Positions 46,188-57,868 of a DNA stretch of 64,000 nt are shown here, one piece after another (the stretch's first letter is position 1; the number at the start of each line of letters is the position of its first letter). The translations under genes were made by a program, and so were the position numbers. The stretch comes from Malus domestica (Eukaryota; Streptophyta; Magnoliopsida; Rosales; Rosaceae). Below the pieces are notes generated by a model that was given only the letters and a program-made list of their open reading frames with translations, made no database searches and was not told the DNA's origin. The stretch is from the NCBI RefSeq assembly GCF_042453785.1, contig NC_091674.1, positions 7,184,001-7,248,000 of the forward strand, in the 5' to 3' direction.

Positions 46188-48748
46188 GAGTACTGGTGAT
46201 ATAGGCCTAGTGTATGTAAGTTTTTCTCTACTATAGATGCGGTTAGAGAAACACATATATGTAGTTTACCTAGCTTTTACTATGATGTAACCAAAATAGT
46301 AGCAAAGGATAAGCAGTTTACCCCAAGAAACAGTTGAAAGATCAAATCATTGTAGCTGCCAGCTGCCTCACCATTAGGCTTCGCGAAAGGGTAAAAATCA
46401 TAGGAAACAGCATATGGTAATTCTTCGATTGCGGCTTTAAAGACATCAATACAGAATCCAGTGATCATGGTTGTGTTAGTGCTAGGATCAAATGTCACGT
46501 TTACAAGTTCTCTAAACCCACGCTTCACTGGAACTAGAATTTTCAATGTATTCCCATGGTTAGGATTCTGCCAACCTTTTGGAATGGTGGTTGTGTCACC
46601 AGGCCATATAATAGGTCCAAGACTACTGGCATTAGAAGTGGTAGAATATGTGTTTGTGCTTGTGTTTGTGTTTGCAGACTTCATGTTTCTCACAAGTCCA
46701 TCTTTGGGTGTCCAATATCCAAGTCCTCTTTCCCCACTACCAATTACATTAACTATCTGAAAATCTGATGACTGAAGTTGTCCATTAACAAGAGTAAAAT
46801 TACCTGAGAGGCCTCTGAATATTGTACTCGATAGTGCTTGGACAAGTTGAGGACCACTTAGAGAGAAACCTAGGGTTTCTAGATCATTGGCTCTGTCGGA
46901 AGTGTTTGTCTTTTGGAAGCTGAAGTTTTTAGAACTCCCAACCTTCTCCACTGCCATGGCCAGTGCCCCAGCAGTATCGTAAGCCCACAGTCCAAAAACA
47001 TCCAACTTAACATTTAGAATAGTTGGATTGTCGTTTTGGAATTTTTGCTGCCATCTGACTCTGAAATGTTCAAGCTCCTGTGTATTTGGGATGTAAGTTT
47101 TCAAACCCAACACCCCTTGCATGTTATCTATGGCAGAAGAATTTATGGAACCAAAAAAGTTTGTCATCCCATCCGTCATTATCCAAGCATAACCTTCACT
47201 CATCATGCCTATCTCTTTTGCCTTGGCAAAAACCCTAGAACCAAGAGAAGGCAACATGTGTACTATGAATACCCTTGTTTTCATAGTCATCAAGTGTTGA
47301 AGCTTTGAAACAATGTGGTCATCAGTGACCACTGGAGGGATGACACTCCAGTAGGAGATACGAGCACCAACTTCTTGCAAAGCATTACCCAGGTAAGGTA
47401 TTACTCCCTCTCCAAACTCGTTGTCAACATAGATGAGCACTGCTTCACTCCATCCAAAGGCTTGGAAGATGGAACTTATGGCTTTCACTTGAGATGAGTC
47501 ATCTTGTGCAATTCGGAAAAAATATGATGTCTGAGAAGTAGCTGGGGAAGGACTTGTTGTCGAAAATGAGATTACGGGCACCTGAGCTTTGTCTCCAAGA
47601 TTGACTACGAAGTTGGCCTCTTTTGATGACTCCGGTCCTATGATAATGGCTTGCACTTCAACGTCCTTTATCAATTCTAAAGCTGTTTAAGGGGTGGAAA
47701 AACAGAAATTAAAGTAAATTCTGATGCGGTTCTAAATTGATACAAGAAAAAAGTCGAATTTATTTCCCCCACACCTAACGGGGAATAGTCAGTTGGGGAT
47801 ATGTGGCTCGATATAACTTATAAGCCATGAGTGTGGACGAACATAATCCACCTCAAAAAAGTATCACAATGACCTACAAGTAAAGAGTTGATGATTCATT
47901 AATTACTTTCAGCATTAAGATCTTTTAAGATAAACACTACACCTGATCAATAAGTCCATTGCGCATGATCACCCAAGGTATTGGATTTATGCATTTAATT
48001 TGGGAACCATATCGGTGCTGCAGCGTATCGCAGACTTATTAGTAATGGATCCATGCTGGTCGAAATTGGTATCCGAACTTAGTTTCTAACTAGGTAGAGC
48101 AGGCTAAAGGAAATTCTAGTAACAGGTGTAAGGGACTATATCACTCTTGAGAAACAATAAATCTAAAGTTCAATATGGTGGTTCATTTCTAGTAACGCCA
48201 AGACCTGTTAAGATAAAAACTCACTTTTAGATGAGTACATTGAGCATGAACTCACCCTTATTATAACAGGTTAATCTTGGTTAATCTACGTAATATGTGA
48301 CATATTCTAAGAAAGGATAGTAAATGATGAACAGGGGTGAACAAAAACTGAACCCAAAAGTACAATTCCTAGGAAAAAGCAATCGGTTATGCTTCGAAAT
48401 TATGCGTGTAACATCAAAATAATAAAAAAGTCAAGAGAAAAGTAATGGAAAAAAATTAAAAGTAGAGAGAGAACCTGCAGCAGCTTCAGCAACGACATCT
48501 CTCATGGAGTCCCTGGTGTGAAGGACCAGCCTAGTCTTGTAGTAAGCATGAGAAGCATAGAAGTCAGAGAGGGCCATGTTAACGCAGCTCAAACCCACCT
48601 TCCCAAACAAGGAATCAAGGTCAAGGATCACCCCCACATTTACTGGTATCGTTGTGTTTTGTGCCATGTCGGCCATGGCCAATAAGGTCTTAAACAGTAA
48701 CAACCAGAAGACGAGACAAGAAACATGGCTCGTAGGATTCTTCATCAT
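43702..48748 (-). CDS. GLR: glutamate receptor-like ion channel (plant GLR)
   Basis: Five exons on the minus strand: 48748-48475, 47682-46322, 45964-45655, 45556-45153, 44016-43702; 2664 nt, 887 residues, all junctions in phase. An N-terminal signal peptide (VFWLLLFKTLLAMA) is followed by the bilobed amino-terminal domain (about 30-440), then ligand-binding lobe S1 (from about 470, with KILVPVKRGF). Next come M1 (LWVITCCCFILIGFVIW, about 600-620), the pore loop (SFWFSLSTMVFAQ), M3 with the gating motif TYTASLTSLLT (about 670-683; SYTANLTSLLT in animal receptors), lobe S2 and M4 (LWGLFLLVGVSSAFALLVHA). Plant GLRs are amino-acid-gated cation channels of plasma membrane and endomembranes, acting in calcium and wound signalling. 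Length and intron pattern fit the family, probably clade 2. Starting at the second Met would also fit. Nothing is broken. Confidence 0.95.
44669..45036. mobile_element. MITE with long terminal inverted repeats in GLR intron 4
   Basis: About 368 bp. The left end GGTTTTTTAGCCAAAATGGT is inverted at the right end (ATTTTGGCTAAAAAGCC), and complementarity extends about 80 bases inward ('TTTGGTCC..AAGATTTG..ATCAATA' against its complement). AT-rich, with no coding capacity. It is of the non-autonomous DNA transposon type; superfamily not assigned because target duplications are obscured by flanking A/T runs. Confidence 0.75.
46150..46183. repeat. (AG)n microsatellite in GLR intron 2
   Basis: About 17 uninterrupted AG units, a likely polymorphic marker. 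Confidence 0.95.
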
Positions 48749-48846
48749 CTTTTAATCTCTGGAAAGGTTTGCGATTCATTGGCACCGACTAAGAAGAAAT
48801 TTATATTGTTATGGAATCATTAATTAATTATGGATGAGGAAGTTTC

Positions 48847-49250
48847 AAGGAAATCTCGTTCGAATTTCTTTGAAGCTACAATGTAGGTGCATTACATACA
48901 TCTCAGTATCAGTAAATGAAAGGAAACTGCAATCCGTTGTCCTGACCACGATATTAAATATACAATATATAAGTCAATGAAAAATTGTTTGGCTTTGTTG
49001 TTTTGTAATATTTGAATGGAGCCTGGACTTTCTATGAATTAATTGTTTAAATTTATCCCTAAATTACAGATGATTTGTTAAAGGGAATTAGTATTAGCAT
49101 TTTAAAAATCTCATTTGACATTCCAAACTTTTCATAATTAAAAAAAAATACATTTGTGAGGAGTGTATAATGAGATTTTTGAAGTGATATAACAGTTCCC
49201 TTTGTTAAATTCTACTTTATAGGTTTCAACAAATAGAAACAATAGATTTT
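48847..49250. repeat. GLR upstream segment, copy 1 of a direct repeat
   Basis: Begins AAGGAAATCTCGTTCGAATT about 100 bp upstream of the GLR start and ends near TTCAACAAATAGAAACAA. A second, shorter copy is at 50022-50318. The 5' regulatory region of the GLR gene overlaps this copy. Confidence 0.85.
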
Positions 49251-49700
49251 CTATAAAAAATAAACAAAAGACTTTGCAGTTCATGGGAAAGTTACAGCTG
49301 TGTTAGGCAACCAGAGATTTAAACTTGGAAATGTAAATGGACCTTTTACAACCTCGGTGACATATTTATTGTAATATTTTTCTTTTGCACATTGACTTTC
49401 TTTACCATTTTAGGTTTTGTTTTAGAGTTAAGCTTCGTGTCACAATTTTTTTCCTTGTATGTATCTTTCCTCGTTTTTCTATGAGGGTATGGTTCATTCC
49501 CTTCCACTTATTTTTTTTTTTTTTTTTTTTGTGTGTATATTTTTCTATGTCCAAAGTGTGTCGACCATTCACCTTTGGACCGGAGAATGACCTTTTGCAT
49601 CCTACATTGTTCTACTTCAAAAAGCTAAAATTGCATAAGCACTTGAGTTAAAACTATCATTTCAAAAGTTTAAATTTCTTTCACGTATCACTTTTATAAA
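49251..49700. other. AT-rich spacer
   Basis: Contains a T homopolymer at about 49508-49530 and pyrimidine-rich sequence. No gene-like frame; the open frame here is Phe-rich low complexity. Confidence 0.5.
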
Positions 49701-49709
49701 TAAATTGAC

Positions 49710-49975
49710 ATACAGATCAGTTGGTGTAGTCATGAATTGACATACAGAGTTTACTGCAAAAGCAATATTTGGCCTTGTGAAGGTCAAATACTGCAGTGAA
49801 CCAACTATACTTCTATATGTACTAGGATCTTGTAATGGGGTGCCTTTTGTCACAAGCATTGAGTTGTGGGGCTTGCAAGGAGTATTTGCAGGTTTACAAG
49901 ACTCCAAACCTGCCTTATCAATGAGATCCTTGATATACTTTGTCTGATTCACAAATATGTCTTCATTATCTCTAT
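49710..49975 (-). pseudogene. copia pol fragment (end of RT to start of RNase H)
   Basis: The minus strand encodes FVNQTKYIKDLIDKAGLESC, then TYRSIVGSLQYLTFTRPNIA and FAVNSVCQFMTTPT, the typical copia segment between the RT thumb and RNase H. About 85 codons remain without LTRs. It differs from the intact copia element in this window, so it comes from another family. Confidence 0.85.
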
Positions 49976-50021
49976 AATAAACCTATAGTTCCAAAAAAAA
50001 AAAAATGTATATACAATATAT

Positions 50022-50318
50022 AAGGAAATCTCGTTCGAATTTCTTTGAAGCTTCAATGTAGGTAGATTACATCTTAGTATTAGTAAAATGAAAGCAATGT
50101 CCTAACAACGATAATGTATATACAATATATAAGTCAATGAAAAATTGTTTGACTTTGTTGTTTCGTAATATGTGAATGGAGGTTGGACTTTCTACGAATT
50201 AATTGTCTATCTTATCCATAAACTAAACAAAAAACTAATATGGTACATAATCACACACTACAGATGATTTGTTAATTTCTATTTTATAGAATTCAACAAA
50301 TAGAAACAAAAGGTTTTC
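50022..50318. repeat. GLR upstream segment, copy 2 of a direct repeat
   Basis: Matches 48847-49250 with about 10 percent differences by eye and about 100 bp missing near its right half. Together with the copia fragment in between, it records a local duplication or a template switch during repair. Confidence 0.85.
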
Positions 50319-50529
50319 AGGAAAGGAGTCCAACAAAACAAAGGCCTGAAGGTAACAAAATACCAGCACGGCCCAAACAGAACGCCGACAAAGCATCAGT
50401 TGACAGCATCAGTTGAGTTTTGAGAGATTGAGAGAGATTGAGAGAGATGAAGACGACACAGTACCGTATGAACTAAACCCAGAAAATCCCACTTCCCAAA
50501 ATCTCAACCTCCATATTAAGATTTGTAAG

Positions 50530-52958
50530 ATGGAAAAGCCACCGTCGGATTTAGTGAAGAGAAGGTTGCAGCGTCGACCACCTTCTCAATTTTCCCAAGA
50601 CCAGGTAAAATTGCTGTAAAGTTTGCATCTTTGTTCTTCCCATGTATCCAATTAGTATAAAAAAGCAGCATTTTTATTGTTAAATTTCTTTCCTAGATAT
50701 CATCAGTTCGTCGGATTCGTTTGGTTCTGTTTTTCTGATTGGTTCCTCGTACTTTGTCTATGTTTTCTGCAAAATTGATTTAGTTATTTAAGGAAATCAT
50801 GAAAGAGAGGAGAGGAGATAACCTGGTAAAACTTAGTCTTAACATTTGTGTCTGGTTTTTGGGGTTCAATTGATAGGGCGGTGGTTACAATTTGAGAAGT
50901 AGGAAGAAAAATAAGCATGAAGACAACAACTTGTTGGATTTGGACCGAATTAGTACGTTGCCGAATGAAGTTCTTGTTAGTATACTGTCTCTCTTGCCAC
51001 TAAAGGAAGCACAAGCTACTAGCGTACTTTCTAGGCGATGGCAGCATGTGTGGCGGCATGTGCTAGCATCTACTACTACTCTCGACTTTGATGCTGAGAA
51101 AACTTTATGCAGTTTGGCTGATCTCAGAGAAGGAGCAAGAGAGTTGGAAATCCGTAAGTACGTCGATTGGGTGAACAGTGTGATGGAACAGCATCAAGGT
51201 CCAACCGTTGAGCAATTCAGGGTTTGTTTCGATCTAGATCCTAGGTTTTCAAGTTCCATTGATAAATGGATTCAGTTTGCTATGAAAAAGGGAGTTCAAA
51301 TGCTCGAGTTGGACTTGTTATCGTATGGTGTTTTTCCTCGGAAGTTTTTTCCGTGCTATACATTTCCGCACGAGCTTTTGGGTATCCAAAAAGATTCCAC
51401 CTTGAAGCACTTGTGTTCTGATATTCCAAGTCCCAATCCTTGTGCGTGCATTGGCTTTAAGTCCCTCACAGTTCTTAATTTCAAAAGTGTTGATGTGGAT
51501 GGAGACGTTCTTGAGTACTTCTTGTCGAACTGTCCTGTTCTTGAACGGTTATTGGTGGATGATTCACCAAATTTGCGTAATCTAAGTGTTGTTGGTCCAT
51601 CGATTTCATTGAAGTACCTAGTGATACAACAATGCTCAAGCTTCAAAAGCATAGAGATATGTGACGCAAACCTTGTTTCGTTTACTCATGTTGGATGTGA
51701 AATAAACATGCTTCTTAGGAATGTACCACTTCTTGTTGAGGTATGTGATTATTCATATAAGAGCATACAAGACGCCTTCACCCAACTTTCATGCTGTATT
51801 TCTAAGCTAGAGATTCTCAAGCTAAACGGACTTCTGGTTAGTACATCTAATTTGTATGCGATAATTCTCTTTTCTTTTGTTTGATTTTGTCAAGTGCCTT
51901 AATCCTGGTTTGGTTTTCAGTTCCAGGAAAGGAATTGTGTATTCCCTATACTAGAAAACCTCAAGCATTTGGAACTAAAATTTCAAGCAAATGATGCTTT
52001 CATCCTTCTACAGTTAGCTTCTTTCATTAAGGCATCTCCTTACTTGCACAAACTTGTGTTGGAGGTATGTATTTTTATGTGGTAGATCACCCGTTAAAAC
52101 TTTATGTACTTTGGTGATTTTGTGTATGAGGTTTTAGTCAAGGGAGCAGGGATGTGGTGTATTGTCCGGGGTTTAATTGTAAAGAATTTAACAACCTATT
52201 TAGTAGCAATTTTGCTTACCAATGAAGATTTTAGGATAGTTGTTTGGGGGTGGGGGAGGGGAGTTAGGGATCCGAATCCAGAAAGCGGGTCGTGGTGCTT
52301 CTCTTAAATGTCTTTTACTTAATGTGTCCTGTTATTCAATTCCTTTTAATTGTAAAATTAAGTTTACCACCGTAATGCATGTGAGATAAAAGAAATGAAA
52401 CTCTATATCGAACAAAGGTGCCCTGCATATATTTTGAAGTAGAGAATGTACGGATTTACTAGATTGTCTTAATGGCAATTCTATTGGGTAATCCTATTTG
52501 GTAGCTTCCCAAGTTCAACTTTATTGTTCCAAAGACTTGTAGACTAAATGATAGTTCTATTTTGTGCCTATAAACTTCCTGAAACTTTTTGTTCCTGTGC
52601 TATTTACACTAATTAAGTTGTTTCCTTACTGCAGTTGTACCCATTATGCGAGAGAAGAGAAATGAGATTTAAGAAACCATCGAAATGCTCCCATCGCTAT
52701 CTCAAGGTAGTGGAAATTGTAGGGTACGATGGTCGCGCAAGTGATTTTGAAATTGTCAAATTCTTGATACAGAATGCTGTTGAACTGGGGAAAATTGTTA
52801 TTGATCCCACCGATCCTATCGAACCACATTATTGTTTTCCCATGCACAGAATAAAGAAGACTGTTGAAGAAGTGGTGAGGGAAGAGAAGGCAAGAAATCT
52901 TGCAAGGCAGCAGCTTATAGAAGAAGTTCCTTCAACCATAGAATTTGTATGCTTATAA
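50530..52958 (+). CDS. F-box / LRR (RNI-like) / FBD-type protein
   Basis: Four exons: 50530-50604, 50877-51836, 51921-52064, 52635-52958. All are phase 0 with GT-AG borders, giving 500 residues. The start is ATG 50530 (MEKPPSDLVKRR); a short upstream ORF begins at ATG 50447. The F-box is at about residues 45-90 (ISTLPNEVLVSILSLLPLKE, then LSRRWQHVW), which binds SKP1 in an SCF ubiquitin ligase. Leucine-rich repeats follow (FKSLTVLNFKSV, CPVLERLLVD, ISLKYLVIQQC), and the C-terminal exon has the FBD-like pattern LKVVEIVGYDGRASDFEIV. The family is large in plants and targets are mostly unknown. The frame is intact and looks functional. Confidence 0.92.
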
Positions 52959-53114
52959 AAAGAGCATTTGCTCAGATTTTCGATAGATTGTATTGGTGAT
53001 TAACTAAGTAGATAGTGTTTGTAATAAACAAAAATGACAGTTTATGAGCATAAATTTTACTGTTGTGCATGTGACTGGTGAGTCAATATATTTAGCTGAT
53101 CTCAAGATTAATAG

Positions 53115-53620
53115 TGACACATCCTAACCCTGATATCTTGGTAGCCGAAATCATGGCATGCTAGCCCATGCTGGATTGTGACGAAGTCATTTTACGCATG
53201 TTGACATAACGACTTAAATTATAAAGAAAGTCTACCAAAATTTTGACAAAACCTCGCTTGTTTATAAAGTAAATACTCGTCTATTTACATGTGAGAAACA
53301 TACAATCTTGTTCCATAATCCTCAAAAGGCCAAACCTAGTGGGTCTCAGACCCTCTACTACATGCATGTAGTTCATGTTCAAAGCATAAGTTAAACTAAT
53401 ACAACAGAAGTTTAAGATGTACATTAACAATCCAGTTATCATATCCTCTAAAGGATGGATACTCGTACAAATGGAAAGACAATTCTTCTCCCTACACTTC
53501 GGGAGGTTTTTCAGAGCTGCCAATGGTCCTAGATATCGACCGGATCTCTGCTACTAAGTCTTGAAGGAGGTGCAAAACAGAAAAGCGCGAGTGGACAAAA
53601 AGAAAGTATTCTAAGAATCT
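53115..53620. repeat. probable truncated gypsy LTR related to the chromovirus LTR
   Basis: Begins TGACACATCCTAACCCTGAT, echoing TGACACGCCCCGATCCCGAT at 12498. At about 53557 it has CTTGAAGGAGGTGCAAAACAG...GAGTGGAC, echoing the same part of the chromovirus LTR (about 19945-19980). Divergence is high. It lies just 3' of the AP2 gene. Confidence 0.42.
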
Positions 53621-54003
53621 TTTTTTCTTTTTAACGTAACAACGCCCTGTTTGAAAACCCGTATATATATAATCCATACTACATATATAGTCATCATGTA
53701 AAATCCAATGGGTAAAATCACAAGTCCAGAATATCTCATTGTAAAACCATAAATCCAAAGTAATCACAAATCCAGAATATCACAAGATAAATCTTATTTC
53801 AAGATATCTCAAAACATGTAAGATCACCATGGCATATAAGCAATCACCCAGGTGGACGCTGAGGGACCTCCCCGAAGCCTCATTCCGACTTGTTATGTTA
53901 CTTCTTGTGGTCCCATCGTGGTGTAACCAAAGTTCCATAACAAGTAACATAACAGATAAATTGAAGGGACCAACAGACCACTTAGCTTTTGCAAGCAGCC
54001 TTT

Positions 54004-55732
54004 TCATAATTTACAATCTGGATCGTTTAAGCTCATCAATAACAAGTCCTTCCAACTAGAAGTGTCCAATACATGACCTGATTTGGACACCCCTGATACT
54101 TCGACAACACTTCCATTTTCTCTATCTCCTGGTAGTACTGAGTTTCTCTCTATAGGGTTTACATGTACTTCAAGGTCAGCAACAGGAACCACTTCACTGA
54201 CTATGTCACTACCAAGACTCCCGTCAGTCTCCCCCAATATCGTGTCCAAGCTCATCTCAGCTTGACTACTGGAACATTCCCCAATATAGCTAGAGCATGC
54301 ATGAAGGTTATTCAGCCCCGGAAGAAAAGTTGAGTTAATTGTTTGAGGATAAGCCGAAACATGGGAGTTTTGAAGAAGATACGAGGAGTTAGGGTTTTGA
54401 CTGAGCTTCTGGCCGTAGGCATCATTGTTATAATACTGAAACTTGTTTAATTCATGGTTCTGTGAGGGTATGACAGGTCCAATATTGATTGCACTCCCCA
54501 CCGAATTATCACCTCTGCCATCAGTATTACCGTCCCAATGACTAAAAATAGGGTTTGTCTCAAAATTAGCGTTCTGATAGCCTGTACTTCCATTTTCTCT
54601 ATCTTCTGGTAGTACTAAGATTGAGTTTCTCTCTATAGGATTCACATGTACTTCAAGGTCAGCAACAGGAACCACTTCACTGACTATGTCACTACCAAGA
54701 CTCTCGTCAGTCTCCCCCAATATCGTGTCCAAGCTCACCTCAGCTTGACTACTGGAACATTCCCCAATATAGCTAGAGCACGTATGAAGGTTATTCAGCC
54801 CAGGAAGAAAAGTAGGGCTAATTGTTTGAGGATAAGCCGAAACATGGGAATTTTGAAGAAGATACGAGGAGTTAGGGTTTTGACTGAGCTTCTGGCCGTA
54901 GGCATCATTGTTATAATACTGAAACTGGTTTAACTCATGGTTCTGTGAGGGTATGACAGGTCCAATATTGATTGCACTCCCCACAGAATTATTGCCTCCG
55001 CCATAAGTATTACCGTCCCAATGACTAAAAATACGGTTTGTCTCAAAATTAGCGTTCTGATAGCCTGCAGGAACACCTTGAACTTGAGAGCGAGGGCTAA
55101 CACTATAGTACTGAAGGAGTTGGTTATTTTGGATATTATCAGTATTTTGGAAGTCTTGGAGGAAGGGGTCTACATACTGACTACAGTTTGAATCATTGGG
55201 GTATATTGGTAGGGTTTGAAGAGTTGTTTGCTGAAATGACGAGGACGGTTGGGTTGAAATACGGTTAAGGATGCCTAATCTATGATCTTCATAGGGTTGC
55301 AAAAAGGGAGTTTTTTTGTTAGTCTTTCTTCTGCTTTGTATGAAATCGTCAACTGATGAAGCAAACTTTAAAGACTTTGAAGCACCCTCTCCAATTGGAA
55401 GCTTTTCGCTCTGTAAAATGCTGTTGACATCATTTTCACTTACATCAAAGTTTGTGGCTGCATCTGTGCCCTTCGTCCTTATAGCGCCAATATCATAAGC
55501 TCTGGCTGCCTGCTCTTCAGTTTCTGATTATGTGATTGTAGAGCAGGAAAATATTAGACAAATGAATAAAATAAGTTAACTAATTGTTGATCAAGCCATT
55601 AATGGATAAAATGAGGCATATGGGTCATATGACTTACCAAATGTACCCAGATAAAGGCCATTGTGCCGTTTACCTCTCCCTAGTCTAGCTTGCCATTTCT
55701 TTTTGCCTGAGATCCTGTTTCACGGCATGAGT

Positions 55733-55782
<50 letters not shown>

Positions 55783-57835
55783 GAGAGAGAGTTATAATAC
55801 CTTGAAACTCCACGATAATTAGATAAACCCTTGGCAAAGCTAGGACTTGCTCTGAAATTCAACAAGTTTAACATACATCAATAAATAGAGATGGCAAGAA
55901 AGTTACCCAAAAAGAAAGATGCCAAGAAGAACAATAAACCAGGTAACTAGCGAAAGTTGAATGTTGAGAAAACAAACAATTTGTACCAAGGAGAAGTTGA
56001 TCATCAGCACATTTTGCACTAATGAGAATGTTGCGTAACAATAACAGCATAAAGCCATAAATTATTTGTATTTTTAGAACATCATATCTCCAACTTTGTT
56101 AAATCAACACTGTTACCTTCTTATGAGGAGGAAATAGTCTTGTTTGGTCATAGTTTGCATCTCCTCCAAATCTTTCTTGTATTGTTCAATCTACAAAAAT
56201 ACATAGATATGCAGGATGAGTCATATACCAAAATACAGGAATAAGCACTCAAATACATCGTTGTTGATCTAATAACATACAGGAAAATTTAATTTAGCAC
56301 ACTCGCCCCATAATTTTAGAGCAGCTAGATCATGAGCTCTAGCGGCATCCTCTTCTTTATCAAATCCACCTGCCAAATTTGAAGGAAAATTAAGAAGTAA
56401 TCAACTATTTAAATTTGAGAATCCCGCAACTTAACTTCTTTGACTTGAGGTTTCTAGTTTATGATTGGACATTGATAAGTTCGTAATGATGCTTACGGTC
56501 CCAATTATGAAGCAAATAAACTATTTTACAAAAGTAAATCATAATATATACTATCCTTATGGTCCCTTATTAGGTACAGGCTAGAGCATAACAAATGCGG
56601 CTAACCACTCCATATATGTACCATTATGATTTAATTAGTTTTTTCCTTTTTGTGGTGAATGTCTAAGGATTTAGATTGTAATTTTAATTAACGAGTTATC
56701 CAAGAAATTCACTCACCAACATAAACTGCATCCGTGCATCGTTCATGGAGGAAACAACGAGAGAAAAAAAAAAAAAAAAACGAGAGTTAATTAATGGATA
56801 ATTTTAGATGTTGCATGATTAGTAAACAAAAATCGGAGATGGATAATCAAATAACTTTGGTACCTGTCTTGCCTTTCTTTTCTGGTTCTGTGCCATCCCA
56901 TACAAATGCTTGAAAGCGTCCTTCCGTGTGCCTATATATTCATTGTTAACTACATACTAGATTAAGCTATGCATGCGAGAACGAAAGTGCAGCAGGAGAA
57001 TAAAAAAATCGAGAGAGGAAAGAAATGTAGAGAGAGCTTTTTACTTTTTATATTTCGAACTATTGTTATTTTCTACGAAACCAGAAATTAATTAATTGGA
57101 AGGGGCTTTTATGTCCCCCGGTAGCTAGAAAGAAAAATAACTATCAACACTTTCACTTGGGAGAAAAGTAACTTATGAAAATTGCTTATAACAATTCGAA
57201 ACAAGTATAAGTTGACATACCTTGAAACTCCGCGAAAAACAGATTTTTTGTTGCCAATTGTGTGTTTTGAGTTTTGATGCGGATGTCTACGTTGCCTATT
57301 CATCGGACTTGTACATCCCTTGTTATCTTCATTGATGCTGATCATTGTGGAACATAACATAATTAAATTTTCAAATATAATATTACAAATTAAAAAATAA
57401 CTTAAGTTTTAATTACCTCATCAAGGGTCCTCCAAAAATCTTCACAGCATTATTTTTTCCATAGTTTTCACCAATTAAACCCGTATCACATTCCAGAGGC
57501 CGTGATGATGAAAATGGATTGTTTAAAAAAGAAAAGCTATCGTAGTTAGGCGTTTCAAACAAGGCACTTTCAAGTATGGATGGACTTTGAGGCTGCATCG
57601 TAGCATTATCCTGCATTGCTTCTGAAGTATTGTTGTGAAAATTAGTAAAACCCTCATTCTGCACATTAGCATAAAAATGTGATTGCATTTGCACAGGAGG
57701 TGATAGACCGTATCTTTGGCTTCCATGAATGTCGAAATCATTTAAGAAGCTTAGATAAGAAGAGTGCTTAGGCACAGAGCTAGTCGAACGCCTCAAATGA
57801 GGAGAAGAAAAACAGAAGCTGTCACTTGAGTTCAT
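54004..57835 (-). CDS. AP2-subfamily transcription factor with two AP2 domains
   Basis: Nine exons on the minus strand: 57835-57417, 57337-57221, 56931-56864, 56725-56717 (9 nt), 56369-56281, 56190-56117, 55851-55801, 55714-55638, 55523-54004; 2424 nt, 807 residues, all in phase. AP2 repeat 1 (about 171-238) contains [13 protein letters not shown] and [20 protein letters not shown]; a linker ([13 protein letters not shown]) leads to repeat 2 (about 268-330) with [37 protein letters not shown]2 domains bind DNA; this two-repeat type includes AINTEGUMENTA-like and WRINKLED-like regulators of development and metabolism. Repeat 1 departs from consensus (HTEGRFQAF instead of HRWTGRYEAH). The C-terminal half is Asn/Ser/Gln-rich and contains a 159-codon tandem duplication. 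The start is the first ATG after a splice acceptor at about 57869. Confidence 0.9.
54111..55070. repeat. 477-bp in-frame tandem duplication in the last AP2-gene exon
   Basis: Unit 1 54111-54587 and unit 2 54588-about 55070 share almost every base; unit 2 has 6 extra bases (two codons). Each encodes about 159-161 residues including [23 protein letters not shown] and LDTILGETD. The frame is kept, so the protein has a doubled C-terminal segment. Confidence 0.95.
55736..55791. repeat. (GA)n microsatellite in AP2-gene intron 7
   Basis: About 27 GA units with a single GG interruption, within the 86-bp intron between exons 7 and 8 on the minus strand; it makes up most of that intron and leaves the splice signals intact. 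Confidence 0.95.
56717..56725 (-). other. 9-nt micro-exon of the AP2 gene
   Basis: TTTATGTTG between TGCAG and GTGAGT. It encodes the core of VYVGG in the first AP2 repeat. The same 9-nt exon (VYL) is known from WRINKLED1 and related plant AP2 genes. Without it the reading frame would continue but the beta-strand of the domain would be lost. Confidence 0.9.
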
Positions 57836-57868
57836 AGTCTTGACTTGAAAGGCGCTAAGAGTAACTGC

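Noticed and set aside
45669..47497. Plus-strand ORFs of 60-99 aa
   Set aside because: Shadows of GLR exons on the minus strand.
50413..50529. Upstream extension of the F-box ORF
   Set aside because: The open frame starts at a TTG, not an ATG; the first in-frame ATG is 50530, and the upstream part is likely 5' UTR.
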